A DNA stretch of 64,000 nucleotides. Source: Taxillus chinensis (taxonomy: Eukaryota; Streptophyta; Magnoliopsida; Santalales; Loranthaceae). The stretch is taken from contig CM042087.1 of assembly GCA_023512835.1 (NCBI GenBank), positions 11,569,715-11,633,714 on the forward strand. Direction: 5' to 3'. A program made the translations under genes and the position numbers. Shown here piece by piece: positions 45,514 to 58,203 of this stretch (position 1 is its first letter; each line of letters starts with the position of its first letter). The notes beneath the pieces are model-generated. The model was not told where the DNA came from. It saw nothing but the letters and a program-made list of their open reading frames with translations, and searched no databases.

Positions 45514-48302
45514 TGTAAAACCCGCAAAATTTTCTAACTATTTAAGTTCTTCCTTAAATAGTAATAATAATAATATAATAATAAAGTCATTACTAACAAT
45601 AGTTAGAAAGAATATTTTAGATATTATCATGATAAAAATAAGTACCCAATATAGTCATTTGAATAGCATGTGACTAGTAAGTAGCCATTAGAATAGTAAC
45701 TAGTCGTTAGAATAATAACTAGCCGTTGAAATAAGTAACTAACTGTTATGAATAGTATCCATTTGAATTGTTATAAATAGGTATGAGTATGAGATTTTAT
45801 TTATAAGAGAGTATAGAAGTAAGAAGAAGAATAATAAGAGGTTATGGCATCAAGCTCTCAAGTACCGCCATCCGAGATTAGTGTACGAGATGAAGATCGA
45901 CGAGCAATACGACTTGAAGTTACAAGCTATGCTTTGCTATAGATGAGCTAAATGCTCGTGTCCAATGGCTGCAATATATGCGACGAGACACAGGGAGAAG
46001 TTTGAGGTTATTCGTGCGACAACCACAACAATGTTAGCCGAAGGGTTGCGCGGCTCTATTGCCGAAGCACAACACGTCTTACGCACATACGCTAATACAA
46101 TTTAAGAAATTTTATGAAGACCATAAAATATGATATTAATATTTATGTTTAGGTTTATAATATTTTATGCTATAATGTTATCTTACTTTATTGTTTATTG
46201 ATTACGCAATTATATTATTTTATCCGCGTCAATATTAAATACGTTATAAAAATAAAATAATTTCTTATACATCATAAAAAGTTTAGATGCTATATATTAT
46301 GTCATTTAGTTTCTTAAGCCAAATTACTATGGGTAAGTAGGTATTACAAGCCTTAACTTTACCAAAAGTATAAAACATAGGTAAGGCCCAAAAATTTGAA
46401 TGAGGCAGATTCTGGAGGTCCCATTCAAAAATCCATAACTTAAATTATACAGATCCAATTAACATGAAACCAAAGCCCATTTGTTCATTTATGACTTAGA
46501 TAAAACTTGTAGAAATTTCAGAATTTAATATGAATCCAATCAATTCCAGAAGTTAAAATACTACACATAGGTTCAGTATGAACGGGTAAACATTTTAGTA
46601 TGACTTTAAAATTCAATAACTTTTGTTATACATATGTAAAAATTATAAAATTGATACCAATTTGTAGATATTTGAGTTAGTAATGCAATACAATTGGACG
46701 TTTGTCAAAAACTACAAAATTAAAAACATTATAATTGAATTAGTAGGGAGTACACCAATGTGGACTTTTGATGCCAAAGGAACCTTCTAGGTTTAAAAGT
46801 CTTAAAAAAATTTTAAATGGTAGGAGGAGATAACCACATTTTTAATAAGAGATAATATGAGGAAAATAAAGTATTATATATATTTTAAATAATTTAATTT
46901 AATGCCAAAGTCAAATTCGTACACTATTTTTCACACTATTACACCTTCCACCTTACCTATAAATAGCATGCCTCACTTCCCTTCTCAAGCACTCTTTCCA
47001 TTCAAATAAGCCACAAAACTCTCCTCCAAATACTTCCCAAAAAGTTCTATTAACACCCCAATAGCCCTCCAAGCCTTCTCTTCTCTCAATCTTCCTCTCA
47101 CTTGTTGGAAGTTCCAAAAGGTAAATATTTCAAGCATATATTAATCATGTTCTTCCTCCTCATACATATATATATATATTATGGATGGCCTTGCCCCTCA
47201 ATATATATATGTATATTTATTAAACAATACGTATATGTATATATATAGATTATTATTATTCCATGGAAGGCTAAGTCTCATCATACATATATATATTATG
47301 GATGGCTATGCCCCTCAATATATATATGTATATTATATATGTATATGTATACGTATAGATTATTATTATTATCATGAGAAGTTTTTCCACCATAATATAC
47401 TTATATATGTTTCTCAATATATTATTTATGAATATACTATTATTATTAAAACTAAAATATTAACTTTTAAATTTTGTTTCAAGGTTTATAAACGCGGAAG
47501 ACAAAAAAGATAGTAAGGATCCCCTCTCCCTTTCCTTACCACAATCTCCGACGTGGAAATTCATTTCCTATTTCTTTTCTATATTTTTATCTCAAGATTT
47601 CTCCTCATAATATTATTTTAAGAAGAATTAACTTTCTTTGGCACTTCTTGGAAACTTGGTAATCTAAATTATTGAATGGTGAATACCCCTTTTACTTATC
47701 GGGGCTATTATTACAAGACCTTCCTTTACGTTGAAATTTACCATTGATATGATTGTTTGAAAATTTGTGAAGATATGTTTTATGTTTGGCAATATGTTTA
47801 TGGGTGGTTCCAGAAAGACCTCCAATGCATTGGGTAAAGAACATCACTGGAGAGTGTCAATTCGATTGATAACAAGGTTATGCATGACATCTAGTTGGTG
47901 AACCTAGATGAGTAGATATTCGTATTCTTTCATGAGTTGATTATTCTCCATATATTATTCGTTACTTTTAACCTTACTGGGCTATTTGAGCTCATTTCCT
48001 TCATGTTTTCTTTCAACCCCAGGGAACTAGGAGAAAACAAGGATGCTAGGATAATGGTGTCCAGAATGCTTTGAATAAAATCATAAGAAGATTATGTATG
48101 TAGTATTTATATGTCATGTAAACTATAATGGGTTATCAACACCTAGTCTCTAAACGCTAAACCTTAGAGATCTTGTGATGAGTCTTGATGTAATAAATAA
48201 ACCATCGAATTTATGTTGAGCAATAGATTACTATTAATATAATTGTAATATCTTATTTGTCTAACGCACCCGGTCCGGAAGTCCAGATTTGGGGGTGTTA
48301 CA
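45514..48302 (-). mobile_element. Solo LTR of family B (variant, 2789 bp)
   Basis: Starts TGTAAAACCCGCAAAA and ends GGGGGTGTTACA, the reverse complement of the element B LTR, with no internal domain. Flanks CTGAG (45509-45513) and CCGAG (48303-48307) are a duplication with one mismatch. About 360 bp at 45793-46150 replaces roughly 60 bp in the other B LTRs. Substitutions are frequent, so it is much older than element B. The internal domain was probably lost by LTR-LTR recombination. Confidence 0.9.
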
Positions 48303-48307
48303 CCGAG

Positions 48308-48777
48308 CATAAAGTGCATCAGGAGTGATCATGGTATAAAATTTCATTTTTCAGATATGAGATCATATTGTTCTGAACAGGGCATTCAGCATGACTTCTC
48401 TGCGCCCCAAAACTCCACAACAAAATGGGATAGCTGAGCGCAAAAATCGTACCTTAGTCGAGGCCGGCAGATCTATGTTAGTAGGGGCAACGCTTCCTCT
48501 CGCCTATGGGTCAAGTTGTGTCCACCGCTGCTATGTTTAGAACAGAACTTTAATAAATAAATCTACCATGAAAACACCTTATGAGATGTGGAGAGGATGA
48601 AAGCCTTCAATTTCACATTTCCGAGCTTTTGGGTGTACTTGTTATATATTGATAAATGACAAAGAAACCCAGAATAAATTTGAACCAAAATCTGATGATG
48701 GGATTTTTGTCGGATACTCGTTACATAGCAAGGCTTATCGGGTCTTCAATAGAAAACTTTTTAAGGTTGAAGAATCT
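48308..48777 (+). pseudogene. Sirevirus-2 integrase catalytic core, second half
   Basis: Continues from 45513: IKCIRSDHG supplies the second catalytic Asp, and the QQNGIAERKNRT segment (near 48417-48450) the Glu. A frameshift occurs before it and a stop near 48600. The C-terminal part with FEPKSDDG and SLHSKAYRVFNRK-type sequence matches 9158-9364 of Sirevirus-1. The segment ends in VEES at the AATCT target site of element C and continues at 58204. Confidence 0.87.
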
Positions 48778-50744
48778 TGTAAGGACCCGTACCTTGAGTT
48801 AGTCACAGTTTTGCCTTCTGAGTAGAGTTTTTCTAGATTTTGACCTAGTGAATGGGCTCAAATGAATTCACGTGCAAAAGGAAAGATGCTTAGAATGATG
48901 TCCTCTATCTACCACAGAAGTTTCAGGCCAAACGGACGTGTATGTAAGGTGCACGTGAAATGGGTCCAATTCACGTGCAAGTGTGGTTGTCTTCTAAATG
49001 ATGCAAGGAGGCTAGGGGTGAAGTTTGAGAGCATTTGGAGTGCATATGGAGTTGCACGTGAATTGGGAATTCACGTTCAAATTTGCGTGCAGCCATATTT
49101 TTGCATGGTTCCCTTGGTTTTGACATTCTAATGATCTTTCTCCAAAGGACCATGTTGAAATTCTGAGTATTTTGGCCTATATAGGTGCGGAAAGGTGCTA
49201 ACTTGTGTGATCAAAACTACGTCATTTTGATCCTGGGTTTACTTAATCAAAACTACGTCGTTTTGATGTGGGTAATGCCTATATAATGAGGGCTTGAGTT
49301 TGAGTTTAGGGTTCTTGTGTTCTCCTTTGCTGCAGCTGCTGCCAGAGAGAGAGAGAGAGAGAGAGGATCTCCGGGCTGTTACCGTGGTGGTTCGCGTCGT
49401 TGGGAGCTGTCTAGCGTGGAGGTTAGGACAAAAGTCCGAGGTAGGGATTCATGTTCTTCCTAACTCTCATATGTTCTAGGATATTCACCTATATATATAT
49501 ATATGTAAATCCATATAGGTGTGATCTCCTATATGGATGTTGGCCTTCGGTGGCATGTTCGTTGATTCGATGTTGAATTTGGCCTGAGGATTTTTTTTGG
49601 GTTTGTTTATGCCCACCATGTGTTTGATGAAATGTCTGTGAGGCCTGCACACTATGTGTTTGATGAAATGTCTGTGAGGCCTGCATGCCATGTATTCAAT
49701 ATAATGCCTATGAGACCTTATAAATGGGTGTCTGATGATATACCTACGTGACTGGTGTGTACTGTGTTTGATTTGTATTTGATTCTAAGCCTATGAGGCT
49801 GATGTGTGTGGCTTGTACCTGACCATGTTGGTCCCTCCGAAATAAAGTGTAAATGCTTGTCTTGAGTTTACATGTTGAGATGTAATGCTATGCTATTTTG
49901 TTGGTCTGTTTGAGACCGAGGCGAGATATGGGCCAGGCACAATAGCCGGACCCCTTTGAGATTTGGCCAGGACGTGGTCCTGAGTCTCGGTGTAGCACTC
50001 ACGATGGTGGACTAAGTCTACACCCATTCCTGAGGGTAGGTATGGCGCCCGAGGAGGTGGTTGACCATATCTGACTCGGGTGGAAAATGTTGCATTGGTG
50101 TCCATGCAACATTTGCCTGGATGTGGTATGTCATGTCGCCGTGGTGGCGGGGTGTCCTCTGCCCTCCAGTGCGGGCTCAGGTAAAGAGTGTTTACTGGGT
50201 GATGTTTGCTGCTTTAGCCTTACGCACGACAATAGCACAAGCATACACATATCATGCATTTTGTAGAGCGGGACGGGTCTGGGGAGACTGGATCCCTACT
50301 GAGCTATGGTTTGCTCACCCCTCCTATAAACTATTCTTTTGCAGGGTTTAGTAGGCGGTAGGTGAAGGCTGAGGAGCTAGGCCCCTGGGCCGGGAGTTTT
50401 ATGCTATTTCCTTTGTTGTACTTTGGTTTTATGTTCTGGAATTTGGTTTGGTTTTATTTGTAACAAGACACCTGGCTTCATAGGGGTTTTTCCCCGACTG
50501 GGTTGTAATAAACATTTAGTCTTTGAAATGAAATAAAATGAGATGTTGTTATTCAATTTGTGTTTGTGTGCATGGTTTGGGAGCAGGAGCATGCCCCTTG
50601 GCATGTTAGCCTGGTTGTGCAGGTTTGGGACAGCACCCGTGCCGGAAGTCCTTTTTAGGTGCTTGCACCAACCCCTTGTCCCTTCGGGTGCGGGCATGGG
50701 CAGTCACTACTCATTTCCAAGTGGAAGGAAATTGGGGCGTGACA
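48778..50744 (+). repeat. Element C 5' LTR (1967 bp)
   Basis: CACGTG boxes at 48869-48874, 48952-48957 and 48972-48977; promoter at 49210-49287; GA tract 49346-49365; TA run and hairpin (49493-49538). Two units of a roughly 45-bp repeat with GATGAAATGTCTGTGAGGCC are at about 49624-49685. ATGAAATAAAATG near 50528 is a plausible polyadenylation region. Confidence 0.93.
49210..49287 (+). promoter_or_regulatory. Family C LTR promoter: palindrome pair and TATA box
   Basis: Two ATCAAAAC/ACGT/GTTTTGAT palindromes (49210-49231, with one arm mutated to ATTTTGAT, and 49246-49267, intact) followed 13 bp later by TATATAAT (49280-49287). Repeated in the 3' LTR near 56642-56720, where both palindromes are intact. 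Confidence 0.7.
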
Positions 50745-50747
50745 ATA

Positions 50748-50760
50748 TGGTATCGAGCGA
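50748..50760 (+). other. Element C primer binding site and leader
   Basis: TGGTATCGAGCGA three bases after the LTR. The leader 50761-51198 contains CTAGTGGACCTAGG-type sequence resembling element A's leader and no gene. Confidence 0.87.
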
Positions 50761-51198
50761 TAGTTCATGGTCTAGTGGACCTAGGATAGTGGGGAGGCCT
50801 GGCTGCTTCGAGACTCTTAGGAGGCGGTATAGGACACGCCTGATCAACGTGGTCCTATCTGGTTTTCTGGGGTGTACTCGGGGGTAGTTAGACCAAGGAG
50901 TAGGGCACTTGCATTTGGGTTGAGGGTGCATACATGCATTGGCATTAGGGCACTAGTTTAATTTCAGTATGAGTATATCTTGTGTTCTTGAAAACTTGTT
51001 GCTAAAAACAAAATTTTGTTGCTTGTGAAATTCGGTGATTTTCGGTGAGACTTGTTGCTATGAATTGTCAGTGTGCTTCTATGATTTACCTGTGTGTTTA
51101 AATGTAAAACGTTGCTTGAGTACCTCATGGCCCATGGGGATGAGGGTGTGTAGAGCTTGAGAGAAGCTGATCCTAGTTTGGTTTAAATGACGTAGACT

Positions 51199-52340
51199 AT
51201 GCCTCCTAGGAGAGTAACCTGAGCTACTCCAGCTATAGAAGATGAATCTTCTGCCCGTCTTGGAGAGGGAAGAGGACAGGTGTGTAGAGGGCGATGATCC
51301 CCTGGAGCGGATCATGGCCCAAGTCCGGGCCCTAGCGAGAACGTGCAAGGCATGCGTGAGGACCTCAGGGGGGAGAGATCCTAAACGAGGTGTGTCAGGA
51401 GATGATGGCACGACACGCGGTGCCACCCTCTCCACCCCGTGAGGCGGAACCTCCGTGTAGGCAGGAAGTGCCGGTGAGGCGGGAAGAGGGAGACGTGTTG
51501 ACGCAGTTCCGAAAGGAACATCCACCAAGGTTCAAGGGAGGAGCTGAACCTCTTGGAGCAGAGCACTGGCTGCGGCAGATCGAGCATGTGTTCTCCTTTC
51601 TTCGACCCCGGGAGGAAGACAAAGTGAGACTAGCGATCCGGCAGTTGGAGGAGGAAGCCTTGGAATGGTGGCTTAGCATCTCAGGAAGCCGGGACATGGA
51701 GACCATGGCCTAGAATGAGTTCCTCCACTGTTCCATGAGGAGTTCTTTCCAGGTCATTGCGGTGGCAGAGCGGGAGGAGTTCGGCAGCCTGAAGCAGGGA
51801 TCGCACTCGATGGCAGTATGAGCGAGATTTCCGGGCGCTGAGTCGGTTTGCTCCAGAGCAATATCAAGGGAGGACCTGAAGGCCCATAAGTTTACCATGG
51901 GTCTCAAACCTGCCCTGAAGCAAAGGGTGGAGATGCTGCGACGAAGACCTATCTTTGAAGTCGTGGACACCGCCAAGATTGTTGAGAGAGGATTAGAGGA
52001 GGGAAGACAGGCTCACCAGGAGCGGATGGGGCAGAGCGCGCGCGACAAGCACGGTGAAACCAAGAGGCAAAAGGTTGAGCCCGGGAGTGGGACTTTTCCC
52101 AAGGATGGGGGCCAAGCTTCAATGGCTCCGCCCAGATCCCGTTACTTTGGAGGACAGGGGGAGTCTTGCTAGGAACTTCCCAAGCGGGTGTACCTATTGT
52201 GGCCTGTCAGGGGCACGTCAAACGTGAGTGCCCCAAGCAAGACTTGACGTGTCATAGCTGTGGGAAGGTGGGACACATTAGCAAGGTGTGTTTCAAAGAA
52301 GGGGAACAGCCGGGGAGCCGGAAGCTTAGCATAAGGGAGC
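51199..52340 (+). pseudogene. Element C gag
   Basis: ATG at 51199 begins MPPRRVT but meets TGA at the eighth codon. The capsid core continues in the frame of 51390-51713 (PPRFKGGAEPLGAEHWLRQIEHVFSF, then LEEEALEWW). After frame changes the MGLKPALKQRVEML segment (51897 on) follows. The zinc knuckle CHSCGKVGHISKVC is at about 52253-52294. At least four frame changes or stops. Domain order equals that of element A gag. Confidence 0.87.
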
Positions 52341-52540
52341 AGGGGTGGAACCCAATTCCAGGGCCCGACCCCTAAGCCGGCACATTCGTGGCAGGCCAAT
52401 CAGGCTGGTTCCGGTCACACTAGGCCACAGGGGGAGAGGCAACCACAAGGAGGATCGGAGGGGCGTCCCAGGTGGACTGCAGCGGGAGCAAAAGGGAAGG
52501 CAAGTGAGGCTAGTGGTGGGGTAGGCCAAGGCGAGTGTTC

Positions 52541-54543
52541 GCGCTTACCTCGGCACCAGCTGAAATGGAGGATTTACCATCACCCTCCGAGGAAGGTGGA
52601 GCTGGACCTTCGGTAGTTCGAGGTACTATTCTAATATCTCGCACTGTTGTTGCTGCATTGTTTGATACCGGAGCTTCGTGCTCCCTGATTGCTAAGTCCT
52701 TGGTGGAAAGCCTTGGACTTGATTGTGTGGAGACTGATAGACCTCTGAGGGTCGAGTCCCCAATGGGAGGTGTGGAGTTGATCCACCAAATGTGTCGAGA
52801 GTGTGCGCTTACAATAGGAGAGGTTGACCTCTCATTTGATTTGTACGTAATGCCCATGAGGACTTTTAGTTTGATTCTGGGGATGAACTGGTTGATGGCC
52901 TTTCAGGCTAAGATTGACTGCTATAGGCGACGAGTATCATTTACTACACCCACAGGATCTTCCTGTACCCTAGTGGGTGAATGGGATAGGGATGCTGGGA
53001 GAGCTGGACCGACGAGGGAGCTATGGGGCAATATTACCCATAGGCTTGCCACCCTAACCTTTGAGGAGGAAGGTAACTTAGAGAAAAGGGTGTGGCCAGA
53101 TGTTGTCGAGAATTTCCAGGATGTCTTTCCTGGGGAGTTGTTGGAGTTGCCTCCACACGAAGTATCGAGTTCACGGTTGAACTGTTGCCAGGGGGTGGGA
53201 CCCATCTCACAAGTAGCATCTTGGATGGGACCTGCCGAGTTGCGGGAGCTTCGAAGCAAATAAAGGAACTGGGAGATAAAGGTCTTATCCGTCCTAGTAC
53301 CTCACCTTGGGGTGCACCGGTCTTGTTTGATAAGAAGGCGGATGGTTCGTTGCGACTTTGCATTGATTATCGAAGTCAATCAAGTAACGGTAAAGAACAA
53401 GTACCCTTTGCTACGGATTGATGACTTATTCGACCAGTGAGTGGAGCACGGTGGTTCTCAAAAATCGATCTGCGTTCGGGATATCACCAATTGAGGGTCG
53501 GGAGCGAAGACATCCCTAAGAGGGCGTTCAGGTGCGGATACGGACACTATGAGTGGTTAGTGATGCCTTTTGGGCTCACGAATGCACCTGCTTGTGTTCA
53601 TGCATCTAATGAATCGGGTATTTGCCCCATACCTGGATTCCTTCGTGGTGGTATTTATTGACGACATCCTTGTGTACTCCAAAACCCAAGCCGAGCATGA
53701 GGAGCACTTGGCCGTGGTGCTGCAGGCACTACGAGATCATCACTTGTATGCTAAATTTAGCAAGTGTGACTTCTGGATGCAAGAGGTGCATTTTCTTGGG
53801 CATGTAGTATCTGCCGAAGGAGTTAGAGTGGACCCAACCAAGATTGAGTCCGTAGCATCTTGGAAGAGGCCCACAAATGTTTTTGAGATCCGAAGTTTCT
53901 TGGGTCCAGCGGGTATTACCGGCGTTTTGTGGAAGGGTTTTCTCGGTTGGCGGCGCCCATGACAGCTCTTACACGGAAGGGAGCCAAATTCGAGTGGACG
54001 GACAAGTGCCGCAGGCATTCGAGGAGTTGAAGACTCGCCTGACTACTGCACCGGTGTTAAGTCTACCGCAGGAGGGAGTGCCATTCGAGGTGTATTGTGA
54101 TGCGTCTCGCATTGGACCGGGGTGTGTTCGATGCAAGAATGCCAAGTCATAGCATATGGCTCGCGACAACTGAAGTCCCATGAGCAAAACTACCCAACAC
54201 ACGACCTGGAGTTAGCAGCGATTATTTTTGCCCTGAAGTCTTGGCGACATTACCTGTTGAGAGAGAAATTTGTGGTATATACTGACCACAAAAGCCTACG
54301 ATATATCTTCACCCGAGAGACCTAAATTTGCGACAACGGAGGTGGGTAGAGTACCTGCAAATGTTTGACTTCACGCTCTCCTACACGCCTGGGAAGGGAA
54401 ATTTAGTAGCCGACGCGCTAAGTAGAAAGGGGAAAGCCGAGGTTTCCATGAGAGAATGGAAAATGATGGAGCGGTTGGCGGTGCTTCAGGTGCGACCTGC
54501 TTTCGGCGAGAGGAGGGAGCTATCCTGTGTCCTCTCACCGTGA
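52541..54543 (+). pseudogene. Element C protease, reverse transcriptase and RNase H
   Basis: Protease: VRGTILISRT, DTGAS at 52664-52678 and the LILGMNWLM motif near 52875; this 243-codon block (52535-53263) is open and complete, unlike element A. RT continues with [16 protein letters not shown] (about 53282), CIDYR, a frame change near 53400, [28 protein letters not shown] and the catalytic FIDD (about 53657-53668). RNase H shows YCDAS (about 54093), [16 protein letters not shown] and an intact [10 protein letters not shown] near 54281, then RRWVEYLQMFD and DALSRKGKAEV. Frameshifts near 53585, 53900, 54020, 54125 and 54325 break it. Confidence 0.92.
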
Positions 54544-55988
54544 TACCGAGTTGTATCAGCGTGTCCGTGAGGGACAGTTTAGGCGACGTGGACCGTGAGG
54601 TGATCCGGGCCCAGGATAGAGGTCGGAGAGCTGTCGAGGACCGGACGAAGGAGTTGAGCATGAGCTGAAATTTCGGGGGCGTCCGATAGTACCACCTCCC
54701 TTGCGTGAGGATGTCTTGAGGGAATTTCATCATTCCCATTTGGTTGTACATCCAAGAGGAACTAAGATGTATCATGCCGTTCGCGCACGCTTCTGGTGGC
54801 CGGGGCTGAAACGGAGTGTAGCGAGTTTGTTTCCAGGTGCCTTACCTGTCCGCAAGTGAAGGCAGAACACCAACGACCCGCTGGTCAATTGCGGCCTTTA
54901 CCTGTAGCCGAGTGGAAGTGGGAGCATATTAACATGGACTTCGTGACGGGACTTCCTACCACTTCGGGAGGAAGGACATGATTTGGGTCATAGTGGACCG
55001 CTTAACTAAGTCGGCCCATTTCTTGGCAATTCGAGAGCGCGACTCTATCGGCACGTTAAGCCGGTTGTATGTTGATGAGATTGTCCGCTTGCACGGAGTG
55101 CCCTTGTCTATTGTTTCGGACGGGGATGCGCGGTTTACATCCCGGTTTTGGGGGAGGTCTGCAGGAAGCATTGGGAACCCGACTTAATTTGAGTACCGCA
55201 TTCCATCCCGAGACCGATGGTCAGTCCGAGAGGACCATTCAAACATTGGAAGACTTGTTGAGGGCTTGTGTACTTGATTTTGGAGGATCATGGGCTTCCC
55301 ACCTTCCTCTTGGTGGAGTTTGCCTATAATAACGATTACCGGTCTTCGATTGGGATGGCCCCGTTTGAGGCATTGTATGGCCGACCGTGTCGGTCTCCAT
55401 TATGTTGGGCAGAAGGCGGAGAGGCGGCTATGTTAGGACCTCAATTGGTCCAGGAGGCTACGGCAAAAGTTCAGCTGATTCGGCAACGCCTTCTTATAGC
55501 TCGGAAAGCGGACGAAGTCTTATGCGGATCGCCGACGCCGACCGTTAGAGTTTTTGGTGGGAGACCTCGTATTCCTTCGTGTTTCTCCACGAAGAGGGCA
55601 TAAGAGATTCGGGACTGGGTCCAAGTTGTCCCCTCGGTACATTGGACCGTTCGAGATTTTGAGCAGAGTTGGACCTGTTGCTTATAGATTGGCGTTACCA
55701 CCTAGTTTGAGCAGAGTTCATAATGATTTCCATGTATCCCAGTTGCGGAAATATCATCCAGATCCCACACACGTGCTAGATTGGGGTACCCTGGATCTTG
55801 GAGAGGATGTGTCTGTTGTCGAGGCACCCATCCGTATTGTAGATAGGCGCGAGAAGCAGTTGAGAGGTAAGACTATTCCATTGGTTCGGGTGTTGTGGCA
55901 ACACCGAGGGCTGGAGGAAGAGACCTGGGAACGTGAGACCGAGATGCGTGCTCATTATCCTGATCTGTTCGAGGACGAACAACTCTGA
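54544..55988 (+). pseudogene. Element C integrase and chromodomain
   Basis: The integrase zinc region spans 54720-54860 (HPRGTKMYHAV, CLTCPQVK) over two frames. The catalytic Asp in MDFVTGLP is near 54935. An indel near 54968 shifts to 54978-55187, which carries [15 protein letters not shown] and SDGDARF (second Asp region, DRD altered to DGD, first Asp kept). [10 protein letters not shown] supplies the Glu near 55215. [29 protein letters not shown] follows. The final 145-codon block (55554-55988) is open: [13 protein letters not shown], then the VFHVSQL-like [14 protein letters not shown] region and a chromodomain with VLWQHRGLEEETWE, ending FEDEQL. Confidence 0.9.
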
Positions 55989-56211
55989 AGGAGGGGAGGA
56001 GGGCAAGCATCAAACTTCAACATAATCAGGTATTTGCCCAACTAGTCATCGCTACATGACCATGTGGAGTGTATAAATGTGTGAAATAATTTGTGATTTG
56101 TTGTGTATTAATTTGTGCTAGTGGGTGTTAGAGGCCTATGCTTTGGTTGTGCTTGTTTTCTTTCATTCCACCTTTTCTTTTCGAGGACGAAAAGTCTTAA
56201 GGGGGAGAGGA
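55989..56211 (+). other. Element C 3' noncoding region with polypurine tract
   Basis: TTCGAGGACGAACAACTCTGAAGGAGGGGAGG at the end of pol (55969-56000) is echoed by the hairpin box CTTTTCGAGGACGAAAAG (56177-56194) and the polypurine tract AAGGGGGAGAGGA (56199-56211). Nothing else seen. Confidence 0.85.
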
Positions 56212-56775
56212 TGTAAGGACCCGTACCTTGAGTTAGTCACAGTTTGCCTTCTGAGTAGAGTTTTTCTAGATTTTGACCTAGTGAGTGGGCTCAAATGAAT
56301 TCACGTGCAAAAGGAAAGATGCTTAGAATGATGTCCTCTATCTACCACAGAAGTTTCAGGCCAAACGGACATGTATGTAAGGTGCACGTGAAATGGGTCC
56401 AATTCACGTGCAAGTGTGGTTGTCTTCTAAATGATGCAAGGAGGCTAGGGGTGAAGTTTGAGAGCATTTGGAGTGCATATGGAGTTGCACGTGAATTGGG
56501 AATTCACGTTCAAATTGGCGTGCAGCCATATTTTTGCATGGTTCCCTTGGTTTTGACATTCTAATGATCTTTCTCCAAAGGACCATGTTGAAATTCTGAG
56601 TATTTTGGCCTATATGGGTGCGGAAAGGTGCTAACTTGTGTGATCAAAACTACGTCGTTTTGATCCTGGGTTTACTTAATCAAAACTACGTCGTTTTGAT
56701 GTGGGTAGTGCCTATATAATGAGGGCTTGAGTTTGAGTTTAGGGTTCTTGTGTTCTCCCTTTGTGCAGCTTCTCG

Positions 56776-56818
<43 letters not shown>

Positions 56819-58198
56819 CTCCGGGCAGTTGCCGTGGTGGTTCGCGTCGTTGGGAGCTGTCTAGCGTGGAGGTTAGGACAAAAGTCTGAGGTAGGGATTC
56901 ATGTTCTTCCTAACTCTCATCTGTTCTAGGATATTCACCTATATATATATATATATGTAAATCCATATAGGTGTGATCTCCTATATGGATGTTGGCCTTC
57001 AGTGGCATGTTCTGTTGATTCTGATGTTGAATTTGGCCTGAGGATTTTTTTTGGGTTTGTTTATGCCCACCATGTGTTTGATGAAATGTCTGTGAGGCCT
57101 GCACACTATGTGTTTGATGAAATGTCTGTGAGGCCTGCATGCCATGTATTCAATATAATGCCTGTGAGACCTTATAAATGGGTGTCCGATAATATACCTA
57201 CGTGACTGGTGTGTGTCTGTGTTTGATTTGTATTTGATTCTAAGCCTATGAGGCTGATGTGTGTGGCTTGTACCTGACCATGTCGGTCCCTCTGAAATAA
57301 AGTGTAAATGCTTTGTCTTGAGTTTACATGTTGAGATGTAATGCTATGCTATTTTGTTGGTCTGTTTGAGACTGAGCTGAGATATGGGCCAGGCACAATA
57401 GCTGGACCCCTTTGAGATTTGGCCAGGACGTGGTCCTGAGTCTCGGTGTAGCACTCACGATGGTGGGCTAAGTCTACACCCATTCCTGAGGGTAGGTATG
57501 GCGCCCGAGGAGGTGGTTGACCATATCTGACTCGGGTGGAAAATGTTGCATTGGTGTCCATGCAACATTCGCCTGGATCTGTTATGTCATGTCGCCGTGG
57601 TGGCGGGGTGTCCTCTGCCCTCCAGTGCGGGCTCAGGTAAAGAGTGTTTACTGGGTGATGTTTGCTGCTTTAGCCTTACGCACGACAATAGCACAAGCAT
57701 ACACATATCATGCATGTTGTAGAGCGGGACGGGTCTGGGGAGACTGGATCCCTACTGAGCTACGGTTTGCTCACCCCTCCTATAAATTGTTCTTTTGCAG
57801 GGTTTAGTAGGCGGTAGGTGAAGGCTGAGGAGCTAGGCCCCTGGGGCTGGGAGTTTTATGCTATTTCCTTTGTTGTACTTTGGTTTTATGTTCTGGAATT
57901 TGGTTTGGTTTTATTTGTAACAGTACACCTGGCTTCATAGGGGTTTTTCCCCGACTGGGTTGTAATAAACATTTAGTCTTTGAAATGAAATAAAATGAGA
58001 TGTTATTCAATTTGTGTTTGTGTGCATGGTTTGGGAGCAGGAGCATGCCCCTTGGCATGTTAGCCTGGTTGTGCAGGTTTGGGACAGCACCCGTGCCAGA
58101 AGTCCTTTTTAGGTGCTTGCACCAACCCCTTGTCCCTTCGGGTGCGGGCATGGGCAGTCACTACTCATTTCCAAGTGGAAGGAAATTGGGGCGTGACA
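56212..58198 (+). repeat. Element C 3' LTR (1987 bp)
   Basis: Partner of 48778-50744 with a few dozen differences by eye. The largest is a longer GA tract (56779-56812). Followed by AATCT. Confidence 0.93.
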
Positions 58199-58203
58199 AA
58201 TCT

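Larger units (their letters stand above)
48778..58198 (+). mobile_element. Chromovirus C (Ty3/gypsy, Tekay-like), complete structure
   Basis: 9421 bp: LTRs of 1967 and 1987 bp (TGTAAGGACCC...GGGGCGTGACA), perfect AATCT duplication (48773-48777, 58199-58203), PBS 50748-50760, gag, protease, RT, RNase H, integrase, chromodomain and polypurine tract 56199-56211. It is closely related to element A in proteins and LTR architecture but is a distinct family. All genes are broken by stops or indels. Confidence 0.96.

Noticed and set aside
50061..50697. Open frames on both strands in the element C LTR (also 57517-58151)
   Set aside because: Identical pairs occur in both LTRs at equivalent positions, with no domain and no independent promoter evidence.
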